Position numbers and translations under genes: made by a program. Shown one piece after another: positions 17,085 to 25,545 of a stretch of 35,941 bases of DNA. The DNA is from a virus. How positions within the stretch are numbered: position 1 is the stretch's first letter; each line of letters opens with the position of its first letter. The notes under the pieces were generated by a model. That model was not told the DNA's origin. It did not search any database and saw nothing but the letters and a program-made list of their open reading frames with translations. The stretch is taken from IMG/VR virus record IMGVR_UViG_3300008050_000130, positions 1 through 35,941 of that record. One strand, given 5' to 3'.

Positions 17085-17457
17085 CGGTGGTTTTGCTGAA
17101 ATGGCAAAACACGCCACAGGCACAGGTTCACCAGTCGCATTTACAAAAATAGCTGTCGGTATAGGTAGCGGTCAGGGCGCATCAGATACAACTCTTGATT
17201 CTGAAGTAACAGATACAGGTCTTGCAAGAGCAACTGCTGGAACTATATCTACTGTTCAAACAACAGTTGCAGATGATACTGGAAGCTGGGTGCATGTTTT
17301 TACGGCTACTGGATCAAAGACAATTACAGAAGCAGGTATTTTTAATGCTTCCTCTGGTGGCGATATGCTGATTGTTGGAGCTGTGTCTCCAGAAGCTGCA
17401 ATGGTAAATGGCGACACTTTGACTCTTACCATGAAGTGCCAATTCAAAGCAGACTAA
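17068..17457 (+). CDS. Fibre-associated virion protein, 129 aa
   Basis: The pattern AFTKIAVGIGSGQGASDTTL, then LARATAG, then ITEAGIFNASSGGDMLIVGA and a beta-strand end (GDTLTLTMKCQFKAD) matches a small beta-sandwich protein widely found next to tail fibre genes in marine and other phages. It overlaps the previous gene by 17 bases and is followed twelve bases later by the fibre gene. A role in attaching or trimerising the fibre is the usual guess. No enzymatic motif is present. Confidence 0.65.
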   Translation: MTVPTNGGFAEMAKHATGTGSPVAFTKIAVGIGSGQGASDTTLDSEVTDTGLARATAGTISTVQTTVADDTGSWVHVFTATGSKTITEAGIFNASSGGDMLIVGAVSPEAAMVNGDTLTLTMKCQFKAD

Positions 17458-17469
17458 TAGGAGATTGCT

Positions 17470-20400
17470 TTGGCAACGACATTTCAGAAAGTCGCTAATA
17501 ATGCGGTAAGCACTCTTGCCACAACGATGAACACTTCGGTAACAAGCGTAGTTGTTCAGTCGGGCGAAGGCGCGCTATTCCCTGCATCTGGATCATTTCA
17601 TATCACGATTGAATCAGAAATTCTGATTTGTACTTCTCGATCAGGCGACACGCTTACTGTTAGCAGGGCTGCGGAATCAACTTCTGCTGCAAGTCACACA
17701 GAAGGCTCGCAAGTTGCCCTTAACATCATCAGCAAGCACATCTCAGACCTCAACACAGCCGTCAACGCTGTCGAGACCGTACTTGCGACCTCTGGCGGTT
17801 TACGAGGCAATCTAAGCGATGAAACGGGAACGGGCGGGGCTGTTTTCGCTACCGAGCCTACTTTAACTTCGCCTGTGCTAAATACTGGCGTGTCTGGTTC
17901 GGCAATATCTACCGATACTGCTCTTGGCACAAGCAACACTTTGCTATCTACTCAGGGCGCAGTAAAGTCCTACGTTGATACTCGAATAGCAACAGAAGAT
18001 ACGATTGCAGAGCTAAACGACACTAACATTAGTTCTCCTGCTGCTGGTCACATACTTGTATATGACAACACGGCAAGTGTCTGGGATAACGTGGCTTTAA
18101 CAGCCGATGATGGTCTTACCGTTACTCTCGGTGATGGAACATTAGAACTTGACTTAGACCTCAAATCTAATGGCGGGGTTGTAATAGAGTCAAACGAACT
18201 TGCTGTTGATCTTGGTGCAAGTTCTATCACAGGTACTCTTGCTGTCGGGGATGGCGGTACTGGAGCTACAACCCTCAACGACCTCATTACGATGGGGACA
18301 CACACCACAGGTGACTATGTTGCAACTGTTACTGCTGGCACAGGTCTGACCTCAAGCGGTGCAACCAGCGGGGAAAGTATTGCTCACAGCCTAAGTGTTG
18401 ATGCTTCTCAAGGGCAGATAACGACAGTAGGAGAGCTGGGTGCTGGCTCTATCGCCACAGGCTTCGGTACGATCAACAACGCTGCCGCTATTACCGGAAC
18501 GGTGCTTACTGCTACAACCAACTTCACTATGGGCGACACGGTAGTAACTGATGGTGTTATCACCGACACATCGGGATTGTCGCTTGCTGCTGACGTAACT
18601 GTTACTGGCGACCTAATAGTTAACGGAGACACGGTAACTGTTAATACAGCAACGCTATCCGTAGAAGACCCCTTGATTGCTTTGGCTACAGGGAATGGCG
18701 CAGACAGCGTTGACGTTGGTTTATATGCCAAATATACGGATAGTGGTGTCAAGTATTCAGGTTTGTTTAGGGATGCCAGTGATTCAGATAAATGGAAATT
18801 ATTTGCAACAACTGGAGGTAGTCACGCAGCACCTACAACTACGGTAAATACAACTTCTGGTTTCACATTAGGAACCCTAGTTGCTAGCGCATTTGAAGGC
18901 GATCTCACAGGCGATGTAACAGGCAACGCTGACACCGTAACCACAAACGCCAACCTGACGGGTCACGTTACTAGCACAGGCAACGCAGCAGTCCTCGGGG
19001 CATTTACTAAGGCGCAACTGTCATCGGCGGTCTCTGACGGGACTCCAATATATTCCGGGGACACTATCTCGTCAGGTACTTGGCAAGGCACTCCGGTCGC
19101 CACCGCCTATATTGCTGACAATTCAATTACTCTGGATAAGCTGGCGGGCGGTACTGACGGTAACATTATTAGTTTCGACGCAAACGGCGACCCTGTTGCG
19201 ATTGCGACAGGGAATGACGGGCAGGTGCTTACCTCTGCTGGTGCTGATGCGCCTCCCGCTTTTGAAGATGCTGCTGGTGGTGGTGGTGGAACTAGGGACT
19301 TTGTGGCTTCGGGCGCAATCGCTAACGGCGATATGGTTATTCTCAATACTGACGGTACGGTGTCTGTGGCTACAACTACTGGCGCAGCATCAGCGGGGTC
19401 TACCGTAAGCACCGGAGTTGGACACACGGAAGACCGTGCCGCGGTTTATGACCCGTCAACTGACCGTCTTGTTGTAATCTCAGGCAATTACCAAAGCCCG
19501 TGGACTCTGGAATACACCGTCGGAACTATAAGCGGGACAAGTATCAGCTTTGGTACACCGACCGAATTTACTGGCAACTACGGACATGACCCATCCATAG
19601 CTTACGACCCCGATACTCAAAGATTATTGGTTATATATAGGGAAGGACTTTCCAAAGTTCCTAAAGCAAGAGTTATGACGGTAGACCCGTCTGACAACTC
19701 GGTTGACTTAGGAAGTGTGAACAGCGGTTGGACTACTAACGGACGCTATATGAACTTCAACTGTTCTGGTCTTTCTTATGACACGACTGCAAATAAATTT
19801 GTGGTTGCATATCACGACGATGGTGGCAGTAATTACGGCTACGCAATAGTCGCCACGGTAACTGGAGGGTCAACGAATACGGTTGCCTTTGGGACTGAGT
19901 TAGCCGTTCGCAGCGAATACGCTGGCGCGACGTCATGCGATTATGACAGCGGTTCAGATAGAACTGTTATTGCGACATCAGGTTCGGGTTCTGGAAAAAC
20001 TTACGTTGGCACAGTAAGCGGGACTAGCATTTCCGTGGGTTCGCCTACGTCAGGCGGCTTCAATAGCGATGGTTACGCTACTGTTAGGTATCACGCTGGT
20101 CACAACAGGACTATCATCGCTGGTGCCAATTGTTCCTTCATTGGCACAGTAACGGGCGGGTCAACGAATACCATTTCTCTTGGAAGTAACACGGCGACTG
20201 GCGTTGTTCGTCCCGGTATTGCAGTCAATACATCGTCGAATCAATTCGTTATTGCAGGGGCAGCGACAACTGCTTACAACACCATTGAGAGGGGCGTAGC
20301 TGGAAAAGTAAAAGTCTGCTCAATTACTGGCGGGTCATTAGATGCAATAACTATTGATTCCTCAACTAACTTAGACAGTTCAATCAACTACAATACGAGC

Positions 20401-20724
20401 GTAGCTTTTGACCCTGATACTGGGCTATTTGCTGTCCACTACTCAACATATTACTCGCCGACGGATAAGGTGATGATATTCGATAGTGGCTCTCCTGATG
20501 TATCAACGTGGGTCGGTGCAGCGACAGCGGCAATTTCCGACACAGCCACAGGGACTATTACGATTGTTGGCGGGGTAAACGAAAGCCAGAGCAGCCTCAC
20601 GGTTGGCTCTAAATACTACATACAAAACGGTGGAACTATCGCCACTACGGTCGTGTCAGGGCAAGAGGTTGGACGTGCCTTGTCTGCAACGAACTTACTA
20701 ATCACACAGGGGAGTATTTCGTAA
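17470..20724 (+). CDS. Tail fibre with C-terminal seven-repeat beta-propeller, 1,084 aa
   Basis: The TTG start follows AGGAG (17459-17463). Residues about 15-75 form a known fibre attachment-type module (SGEGALFPASGSFHITIESE ... RAAESTSAASHTEGSQV). The middle, about 110-630, is a long Thr/Ser/Gly/Ala-rich shaft containing GDGGTGATTLNDL and ADNSITLDKLAGG motifs. Residues about 640-1005 contain seven similar blocks of 36-59 residues, each with a D-x-x-x-(D/N)-(R/K)-x-V-(V/I) strand and a later SG-(T/G)-S-type strand, which suggests a propeller. The last 75 residues (VGSKYYIQNGGTIA ... GRALSATNLLI) match a common fibre tip module. It should bind the host surface, and the propeller may bind sugar. 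Confidence 0.85.
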   Translation: MATTFQKVANNAVSTLATTMNTSVTSVVVQSGEGALFPASGSFHITIESEILICTSRSGDTLTVSRAAESTSAASHTEGSQVALNIISKHISDLNTAVNAVETVLATSGGLRGNLSDETGTGGAVFATEPTLTSPVLNTGVSGSAISTDTALGTSNTLLSTQGAVKSYVDTRIATEDTIAELNDTNISSPAAGHILVYDNTASVWDNVALTADDGLTVTLGDGTLELDLDLKSNGGVVIESNELAVDLGASSITGTLAVGDGGTGATTLNDLITMGTHTTGDYVATVTAGTGLTSSGATSGESIAHSLSVDASQGQITTVGELGAGSIATGFGTINNAAAITGTVLTATTNFTMGDTVVTDGVITDTSGLSLAADVTVTGDLIVNGDTVTVNTATLSVEDPLIALATGNGADSVDVGLYAKYTDSGVKYSGLFRDASDSDKWKLFATTGGSHAAPTTTVNTTSGFTLGTLVASAFEGDLTGDVTGNADTVTTNANLTGHVTSTGNAAVLGAFTKAQLSSAVSDGTPIYSGDTISSGTWQGTPVATAYIADNSITLDKLAGGTDGNIISFDANGDPVAIATGNDGQVLTSAGADAPPAFEDAAGGGGGTRDFVASGAIANGDMVILNTDGTVSVATTTGAASAGSTVSTGVGHTEDRAAVYDPSTDRLVVISGNYQSPWTLEYTVGTISGTSISFGTPTEFTGNYGHDPSIAYDPDTQRLLVIYREGLSKVPKARVMTVDPSDNSVDLGSVNSGWTTNGRYMNFNCSGLSYDTTANKFVVAYHDDGGSNYGYAIVATVTGGSTNTVAFGTELAVRSEYAGATSCDYDSGSDRTVIATSGSGSGKTYVGTVSGTSISVGSPTSGGFNSDGYATVRYHAGHNRTIIAGANCSFIGTVTGGSTNTISLGSNTATGVVRPGIAVNTSSNQFVIAGAATTAYNTIERGVAGKVKVCSITGGSLDAITIDSSTNLDSSINYNTSVAFDPDTGLFAVHYSTYYSPTDKVMIFDSGSPDVSTWVGAATAAISDTATGTITIVGGVNESQSSLTVGSKYYIQNGGTIATTVVSGQEVGRALSATNLLITQGSIS

Positions 20725-20990
20725 TGAGTAAAACCTTAGTCAAAGACGGTAAATCTATTTACCTGTTTGAAGATGATGTCAGCGTAGTGCTTTCAGATAC
20801 AGACATAACCGTAGGCGACCCTGCCATACTGATTATCGGAGATTGCAGCAGCACCGACACGGTACTGCATGAAGGTGTAACTGCTCCCGATGATTGGTAC
20901 GGTCACAAATATACATTCAAGCGTTCTAAGTGGAAGTTAAACCCCGATTGGGTTGAACCTGTCCGCCATAAAGACCCGTGGGAGGAATAA
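20724..20990 (+). CDS. Small fibre-adjacent protein, 88 aa
   Basis: It overlaps the fibre stop by one base (TAATG). The pattern VGDPAILIIGDCSSTDTVLH, then EGVTAPDDWYGHKYTFKRSK and WKLNPDW, is shared by small proteins found after fibre genes in many aquatic phages. In those proteins the PxDWxGxKYxFD core is conserved and the function unknown. It may be a fibre chaperone or tip cap. It has no membrane segment and one cysteine. Confidence 0.65.
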   Translation: MSKTLVKDGKSIYLFEDDVSVVLSDTDITVGDPAILIIGDCSSTDTVLHEGVTAPDDWYGHKYTFKRSKWKLNPDWVEPVRHKDPWEE

Positions 20991-20996
20991 ACCTAA

Positions 20997-21167
20997 ATGA
21001 CAACAGAGAATAACATCACTATCACCATGCAGGACGTTGACGTAGTACGCCAGCTTATCCCTGCCTTTGCAGATCAGCTAACCATTGCTGCGGTGGCTCG
21101 CATAAGAGCAGAGAACACTCAACGCATCGAAGCTGAAGCTGTTGAAAAGAAATCAGCGAAGAAGTAA
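20997..21167 (+). CDS. Hypothetical protein, 56 aa
   Basis: The ATG at 20997 follows GGAGG about 11 bases upstream, and the stop overlaps the next ATG (TAATG at 21165-21169), so this short frame sits cleanly in the operon. The product (MTTENNITITMQDVDVVRQL...) is mostly helical with a strongly charged C-terminus ending KKSAKK. I see no known motif. Confidence 0.65.
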   Translation: MTTENNITITMQDVDVVRQLIPAFADQLTIAAVARIRAENTQRIEAEAVEKKSAKK

Positions 21168-21403
21168 TGGCAGGGTTTAATCAAACGAGTTTCAATTCAA
21201 CTTACTGTAATTCGGGGCAGTCATTTTCTAGATGGCTAGCGTCAACTATTGTCGCAATCGTAGGGTCGTTGCAACAGTCATTCCGTCCACCGAGGCGCAT
21301 GGCTCAATCGGCAACGACTCGAGTAAATAGCGAAGCTGTCGGAACGGATCGCTCAGTTCGAGAAATTGACACTAATACAGATCGGATTGTGGAGCGGTTT
21401 TAA
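21167..21403 (+). CDS. Hypothetical protein, 78 aa
   Basis: It is coupled on both sides: TAATG with the preceding gene and a one-base stop/start overlap with the adaptor gene at 21403. The first half is polar and carries one hydrophobic stretch (WLASTIVAIVGSL, about 23-35), which could be a membrane-active or buried helix. The second half is basic and then acidic. I recognise no family. A lysis or tail-assembly role cannot be separated on this evidence. Confidence 0.6.
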   Translation: MAGFNQTSFNSTYCNSGQSFSRWLASTIVAIVGSLQQSFRPPRRMAQSATTRVNSEAVGTDRSVREIDTNTDRIVERF

Positions 21404-22221
21404 TGGCAGTTTTCAGTAACACACGTATAGCACTTCGTCATTTATTAGCTACGTTGATGAATGACCAAATTACGGGAATAGTTGCATCTCCTGGGTCTGG
21501 TTCTTTTGTTTGCGCTTCTACTGACTGGGAGCGTTCAGATGATTTTTTCAATGATTTTGTTGAAGTGTATTGCTACTCGGGAACAGGTGTTGGAACATCA
21601 GGAAAACCAACTAATTGGGTCAACTCAACCCATACGCTTTCGTTTTTGCCAGCTGCAACACTAACCGCCGCTGACTTGGTAGAAGTACACCGCAGGTTTA
21701 CGGTCGATGAGTACAACAAGGCAATCAATCATGCAATAGATCAGGTTGCTCTGGACGCTTTAGTTGATCGTGTAGACGAGTCGATCACGCTTACAAGTGG
21801 CACTTATCAGTACAATTTGCCAACTCAGTTTCTTTACATAGATGATCTTTGGATTTCAGATGTAAATGGTAATTGGGTCGAGCAACTTCCTCTGGATCAG
21901 AAGTATTGGCGACCAGTAAAAAAATCAACCCTGCTAATCGAATTTATCAAAGAGCGGTACTCACCGATAACTAGCCATAAGGTGCGAATTGTAGGAATGG
22001 CTTCACCGTCAATCCTTGATACTGACACAGAGACCACCCCGATTGATCCTGAGTACATCATTCAAGCTGCTAAAGCATTTTTACACCAATCTCGTATTCG
22101 TGGAGCTGACAAAGATTCTGAATTCCATGCTCAGCAAATGCAAATAGCTGCTACTCTCGCATCTAGCAGCCGCCGTGAAATGCAAACTAACCGTACTGGC
22201 GTAGCGATTGTTGAGGCGTAA
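21403..22221 (+). CDS. Head-tail adaptor protein, 272 aa
   Basis: The sequence has the layout of phage adaptor/connector proteins that sit under the portal. An N-terminal helical part contains VHRRFTVDEYNKAINHAIDQ (about 99-118), a central beta domain follows (SGTYQYNLPTQFLYIDDLWI, about 130-150), and the helical end carries PEYIIQAAKAFLHQSRIRG (about 225-243). It directly precedes the tail hub genes, matching adaptor-nozzle order in podoviruses. The match is by pattern, and the gene could also be called a tail tubular A-like protein. Confidence 0.65.
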   Translation: MAVFSNTRIALRHLLATLMNDQITGIVASPGSGSFVCASTDWERSDDFFNDFVEVYCYSGTGVGTSGKPTNWVNSTHTLSFLPAATLTAADLVEVHRRFTVDEYNKAINHAIDQVALDALVDRVDESITLTSGTYQYNLPTQFLYIDDLWISDVNGNWVEQLPLDQKYWRPVKKSTLLIEFIKERYSPITSHKVRIVGMASPSILDTDTETTPIDPEYIIQAAKAFLHQSRIRGADKDSEFHAQQMQIAATLASSSRREMQTNRTGVAIVEA

Positions 22222-22664
22222 TGGACAACGAACAAGCTCACGTAATTTTAAATGGCAAAAAAATTCCTATCTCTGGCTCAGTAGTCTGGGATAAAGTAAC
22301 TCCGTTTCCAGATGCGTTTATAGATCAACCACCAACTGAAGCAGATTTTAAGCCAGTTAAAAAACACCGCTGGGGATCGCTACGTGGTGGAGCTGGTGTC
22401 GAGAAGTGGTCGAAAGAAAACAACGATCGCTATTGGGAAGCCACAGATGTTGACACCTCACAGAGCAAGCAAACGCTAGGACCGCTTGTAACTACCCTTG
22501 CTTCTTTCGGCGCTGCCCCTGTGAAGCTGATATGGCATAACGACGCTCTTTGGGCGATTGGGCATAGGGCTATTTCTAGCTGGAATGGTTCTGCTTGGTC
22601 TTCAAAGAAAACTGATATTGATAATCCCACGGATGCGATTGTATATTTTGGGGCAGCATCTTAA
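22221..22664 (+). CDS. N-terminal part of a split tail hub/propeller protein, 147 aa
   Basis: After an extended N-terminus the sequence GSLRGGAGVEKWSKENNDRY begins the type of propeller domain found in podovirus tail hub or nozzle proteins. The last 50 residues (LIWHNDALWAIGHRAISSWN, GSAWSSKKTDIDNPTDAIVY) form one blade and stop at the point where the next strand should begin. The stop overlaps the next ATG (TAATG, 22662-22666). The following protein resumes with a matching blade only after about 240 residues. It is therefore probably one half of an ancestral single gene. Confidence 0.6.
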   Translation: MDNEQAHVILNGKKIPISGSVVWDKVTPFPDAFIDQPPTEADFKPVKKHRWGSLRGGAGVEKWSKENNDRYWEATDVDTSQSKQTLGPLVTTLASFGAAPVKLIWHNDALWAIGHRAISSWNGSAWSSKKTDIDNPTDAIVYFGAAS

Positions 22665-24742
22665 TGCCTACTCTTAATAACTATCCGTCTACACATCTTG
22701 GATCATCTACGGGTAATTTTACCAGGTATGGCGCTGAGTCTAGTGACTGGGAAGCTCTTACAACTAATAACACTACTGATTATTTGTACGACTCATCAAT
22801 TAGTTCACCTACATGGCAAGAGTTTTACACCGATGATATAGACCAGTCGCATGTCGGAGTGTCTCCATCTGGAGGGCAAGGCTCGCAAATTGAATCAATT
22901 ACCGTTTACGCTCGTTGCAAACAGGACTCTCACGGAACTCCCGCTACGGTCAAGTTGTCCCATCGTGACTCAACTGGCACTCGGTACGAATCGGCTGCGA
23001 AGAATCTAACAACTTCATGGGCGTGGTATAACGAGACATGGACTGAATACAGTTCTGGAGTTCCTTTTGATTTTGGTTTTTACCCAGATCATTCATCTAC
23101 CGCAGCTGCATCTGAACTTCAAATTGGATTTGGTTTTGAGCATGGAACTGTCGGGGCTTTTTGCGCCGAATTATATGTGTCGATCGTATATAAGAACGTC
23201 TACTCATATGCAACTACGCCGATTGGAATAGCCGCTCCAGCAGCCACACGAATACATAATAGTGTCCGTTCGTTAACTTCACCAATTGCTATTGCACCTA
23301 CAACTTCTCGAAATGCTACTTACGGTCGAGTCTTTCCCGTTATTCCTGTTGGTATTTCGGCAACAAATGTTGTTGAAAGAAATCTTGCAACATGGCTAGT
23401 AGTAGCAAGCGCTGACTCGGGTTCGTATAAAACAAGGGACGGGGCAAGCTGGTCTAGTGCTGCAAAAAACGGAAGTATTGATCCTATTTCTGCTTCGTAT
23501 TTAGAACAATTTGATAATCGTTTAGTTGTATTAAAAAAAGAAAACGCGGGATTTGCTTATTCATCAGTTAATGATCTTGTAACTAATTGGACAAATAAAC
23601 CAAACTTCCCGAATCAGCCAACATCATTTACAGGAATGTTTGTAGGTCGCGATGCTTCAGACAACCCAGCTTTGTATTTTCTTGCTGAAGATGGCGTGTA
23701 TTACATGGACGTATTCGAACAGTTCAAGTTTGGCAAAACTGAGCTGAGCTGGGAAAAGAACTCCAACTCAGGTAAAAAAGCTATCTATTTCAAGGGCGCA
23801 ACCTATGTTGCTGTCGATCGTGGAATTTACGAGCTTCAAAGCGGAGTCGCACTTCCAGTTGGACCAGACCAGGATGATGGGCTCCCAGATGACATGAATG
23901 GGCATATCAGCGATTTGATCGGTGTTGGCTTTTGGCTAGTTATTTCAATCAACGGTGGAGCTGGTCGCAAATCTGCAATTATGAAGCGACATATAGCAGG
24001 GAAACATTGGCATACAATTTATAAAACCGCTGCTGCAAACTCTGAAATCAATACTATTGCGTGGAACAATGGCATCTTGTATTTCGGTGAAGGCACAAAT
24101 GTAAAATCGATGCCAATGTCCGCTGACTCAGATAACGTAAGGCTGCTTCCAACCTACGAATCTCAAGCAACAGGGTCGTTGATCTATCCGAGATTCCACT
24201 CTGAATTCGAGGGAACTTCGAAAGTCGCCCAGAAGTTGAGAATGGTTACTGAAGATTGCGATGCGAACAATTACTTCACGGCGTTCTACAAAATCAATGG
24301 AGCTGCGAGCTGGACTTCACTTGGTACGTTCGCTACGTCGCCTCGACCAACAGCTCTACCGTTTGGCGACGGTTCGGATAATGTCGGCAAGGAATTCGAG
24401 GACATACAGTTCAAAATTGAGCCAACTCGCAACGCTAGCGTTGCCACACAGCGCCCAGTCCTTGTCTCGCTGACGTTAGACTACCGAGTAGTTCCAGACG
24501 TTCTCTACAAGTGGCGGTTCAAAGCTGAAGCTCGGTCAAGTCGGGGTAAAGCTGGTCAAGAAACTATCGACAATCTCACAACAGCTCTTGCTTCGAAGCC
24601 GTTAGTAAAGTTTTACCCGACTGGCGACGTTGCTGGCACTTCTTATTTAGTTGAGATGACATCGTTGCCTCACGCCCAGAAAGGTACTGAGTTCGGCGAA
24701 GAAGGTGAATATGATGTCGAGGTATCGCAAGTAACAGATTAA
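22664..24742 (+). CDS. Tail hub/nozzle-type protein with N-terminal surface module, 692 aa
   Basis: Residues 1-180 are a beta-sandwich like those on fibres (YESAAKNLTTSWAWYNETWT, GFGFEHGTVGAFCAELYVSI). Residues 180-238 are a linker with loosely repeated P-(I/V)-x-I-(A/S) units. From about 238 a propeller starts (TWLVVASADSGSYKTRDGAS) and runs to about 520 with W/Y-rich blades. The C-terminal 170 residues (FTAFYKINGAASWTSLGTFA, FEDIQFKIEP, RPVLVSLTLDYRVVPDVLYK) match the beta domain common in podovirus tail hub proteins. It is the last gene before the convergent terminator. The main function is likely tail channel closure and host contact. Confidence 0.7.
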   Translation: MPTLNNYPSTHLGSSTGNFTRYGAESSDWEALTTNNTTDYLYDSSISSPTWQEFYTDDIDQSHVGVSPSGGQGSQIESITVYARCKQDSHGTPATVKLSHRDSTGTRYESAAKNLTTSWAWYNETWTEYSSGVPFDFGFYPDHSSTAAASELQIGFGFEHGTVGAFCAELYVSIVYKNVYSYATTPIGIAAPAATRIHNSVRSLTSPIAIAPTTSRNATYGRVFPVIPVGISATNVVERNLATWLVVASADSGSYKTRDGASWSSAAKNGSIDPISASYLEQFDNRLVVLKKENAGFAYSSVNDLVTNWTNKPNFPNQPTSFTGMFVGRDASDNPALYFLAEDGVYYMDVFEQFKFGKTELSWEKNSNSGKKAIYFKGATYVAVDRGIYELQSGVALPVGPDQDDGLPDDMNGHISDLIGVGFWLVISINGGAGRKSAIMKRHIAGKHWHTIYKTAAANSEINTIAWNNGILYFGEGTNVKSMPMSADSDNVRLLPTYESQATGSLIYPRFHSEFEGTSKVAQKLRMVTEDCDANNYFTAFYKINGAASWTSLGTFATSPRPTALPFGDGSDNVGKEFEDIQFKIEPTRNASVATQRPVLVSLTLDYRVVPDVLYKWRFKAEARSSRGKAGQETIDNLTTALASKPLVKFYPTGDVAGTSYLVEMTSLPHAQKGTEFGEEGEYDVEVSQVTD

Positions 24743-24785
24743 AAGAAAAGCCCCGAGGGAATCGAAACCTCGGGGCTTTTCTTTT
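24741..24785. terminator. Bidirectional terminator between convergent operons
   Basis: AAAAGAAAAGCCCCGAGG (24741-24758) and CCTCGGGGCTTTTCTTTT (24768-24785) are perfect inverted complements over 18 bases with a nine-base loop. Each strand has a GC stem followed by TTTTCTTTT, so it works in both directions. The left arm begins inside the stop codon of the tail hub gene. It stops the + strand structural transcript and the - strand recombination transcript where they meet. Confidence 0.95.
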
Positions 24786-24817
24786 GGGCAGGTAGCCCGT
24801 CGCAGTAGGAGCCAACC

Positions 24818-24859
24818 GATACGACTTGTCTATGATTGCATGTCCAAGACAAACGTATC
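24818..24859. repeat. Imperfect inverted repeat in the convergent gap
   Basis: GATACG (24818-24823) pairs with CGTATC (24854-24859), and TTGTCT (24826-24831) pairs with AGACAA (24847-24852). The stems are separated by small bulges and enclose a 15-base loop. The gap 24786-24886 holds no gene, and this is its only clear structure. It could be a second terminator or RNA 3' end element for the - strand operon, or a protein site. It has no U-tract. Confidence 0.45.
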
Positions 24860-24886
24860 TTATCAGTTGAAACTACTTAGCGCTGA

Positions 24887-25198
24887 CTAGGGCTGCACAG
24901 CTGACGTAACAAGATTGCACTCACAGCTCGGGCAATGGCGCATTTTCTGGCGAACACTCGTTTTACCTACCAATCGATACATTCCTCTGCGGCGATTAGG
25001 CTGACGATCCATTTCAATGTCCCACATATCGTCTTTTAGCGTGAGTATACGAGCTGCAACCCGTTTACTTCCCGAGACTTCTTCTAAGCGCTCTACGGTG
25101 ACATGCTTGCCGAAATTTACTGCCAGTTCGTGAAGAATAAATTTCTTCTGACCTTTGTAGGCTTGAACATCATCGGCGGTCATAAAGTTTGGGTACAT
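24887..25198 (-). CDS. Winged-helix-like small protein with CxxCxC tail, 103 aa
   Basis: I start it at the ATG at 25198, which overlaps the previous stop (TAATG). The longer open frame to 25324 is shadow sequence. Residues 20-77 fit a winged helix: KFILHELAVNFGKHVTVERL, then a recognition-helix-like SGSKRVAARILTLKD, then a wing WDIEMDR...GMYRLVG. C89, C92 and C94 (CPSCEC) near the end may bind zinc. It is the last gene of the recombination operon and could regulate it, but the target is unknown. Confidence 0.6.
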   Translation of the reverse strand: MYPNFMTADDVQAYKGQKKFILHELAVNFGKHVTVERLEEVSGSKRVAARILTLKDDMWDIEMDRQPNRRRGMYRLVGKTSVRQKMRHCPSCECNLVTSAVQP

Positions 25199-25467
25199 TA
25201 GCTTTTCCTTTTCACTCTCGGCAACGTGCCGAGCTTTTTGTTGTTTATAGATTGGTATGCTTGCTGCGATGCTTTGTGGCGCTTGAAGAATCCGTTCTTC
25301 TTTACCTCGACTGGCTGCTCGCACATTTCACAGATCGAAAGAATCCTTCCGTTGACTTGCGCTGACTTGCGATTTTCCTCCACCTTGAACGATGGCTGGA
25401 GTTCCTGCATACGCTTCTCTCCAGTTACGCACCAGTCCACGCTAAACCTTGATTGATTGAGAGCCAT
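25198..25467 (-). CDS. Small basic CxxC protein, 89 aa
   Basis: Start ATG at 25467 lies after a GGACGGTGG-type purine run. The product is basic. It carries C46-x2-C49 (ILSICEMCEQPVEVKKNGFF) followed by H64 in a KRH run, which could be a partial zinc knuckle of the kind seen in nucleic-acid-binding phage proteins. It is coupled by TAATG to the winged-helix gene downstream. No family assignment. Confidence 0.6.
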   Translation of the reverse strand: MALNQSRFSVDWCVTGEKRMQELQPSFKVEENRKSAQVNGRILSICEMCEQPVEVKKNGFFKRHKASQQAYQSINNKKLGTLPRVKRKS

Positions 25468-25492
25468 TTACCACCGTCCGTTCTTGTTGTGT

Positions 25493-25517
25493 TTCATTCC
25501 AATTTTTTTAGAATGAA
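25493..25517 (-). promoter_or_regulatory. A-rich-loop stem between SbcD and the small basic protein gene
   Basis: TTCATTC (25493-25499) and GAATGAA (25511-25517) pair around an 11-base loop that is almost all A in the - strand transcript. It occupies the 78-base gap after the SbcD-like gene, the only real gap in the distal operon. The stem is AU-rich and weak, so it may be a processing site or protein target rather than a terminator. Confidence 0.35.
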
Positions 25518-25545
25518 CCTTTTTTAGCGGGGACAATTTATAAAA

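Noticed and set aside
25199-25324. Longer start for the winged-helix gene
   Set aside because: The extra 42 residues overlap a coupled gene in another frame. The ATG at 25198 forms a TAATG joint.
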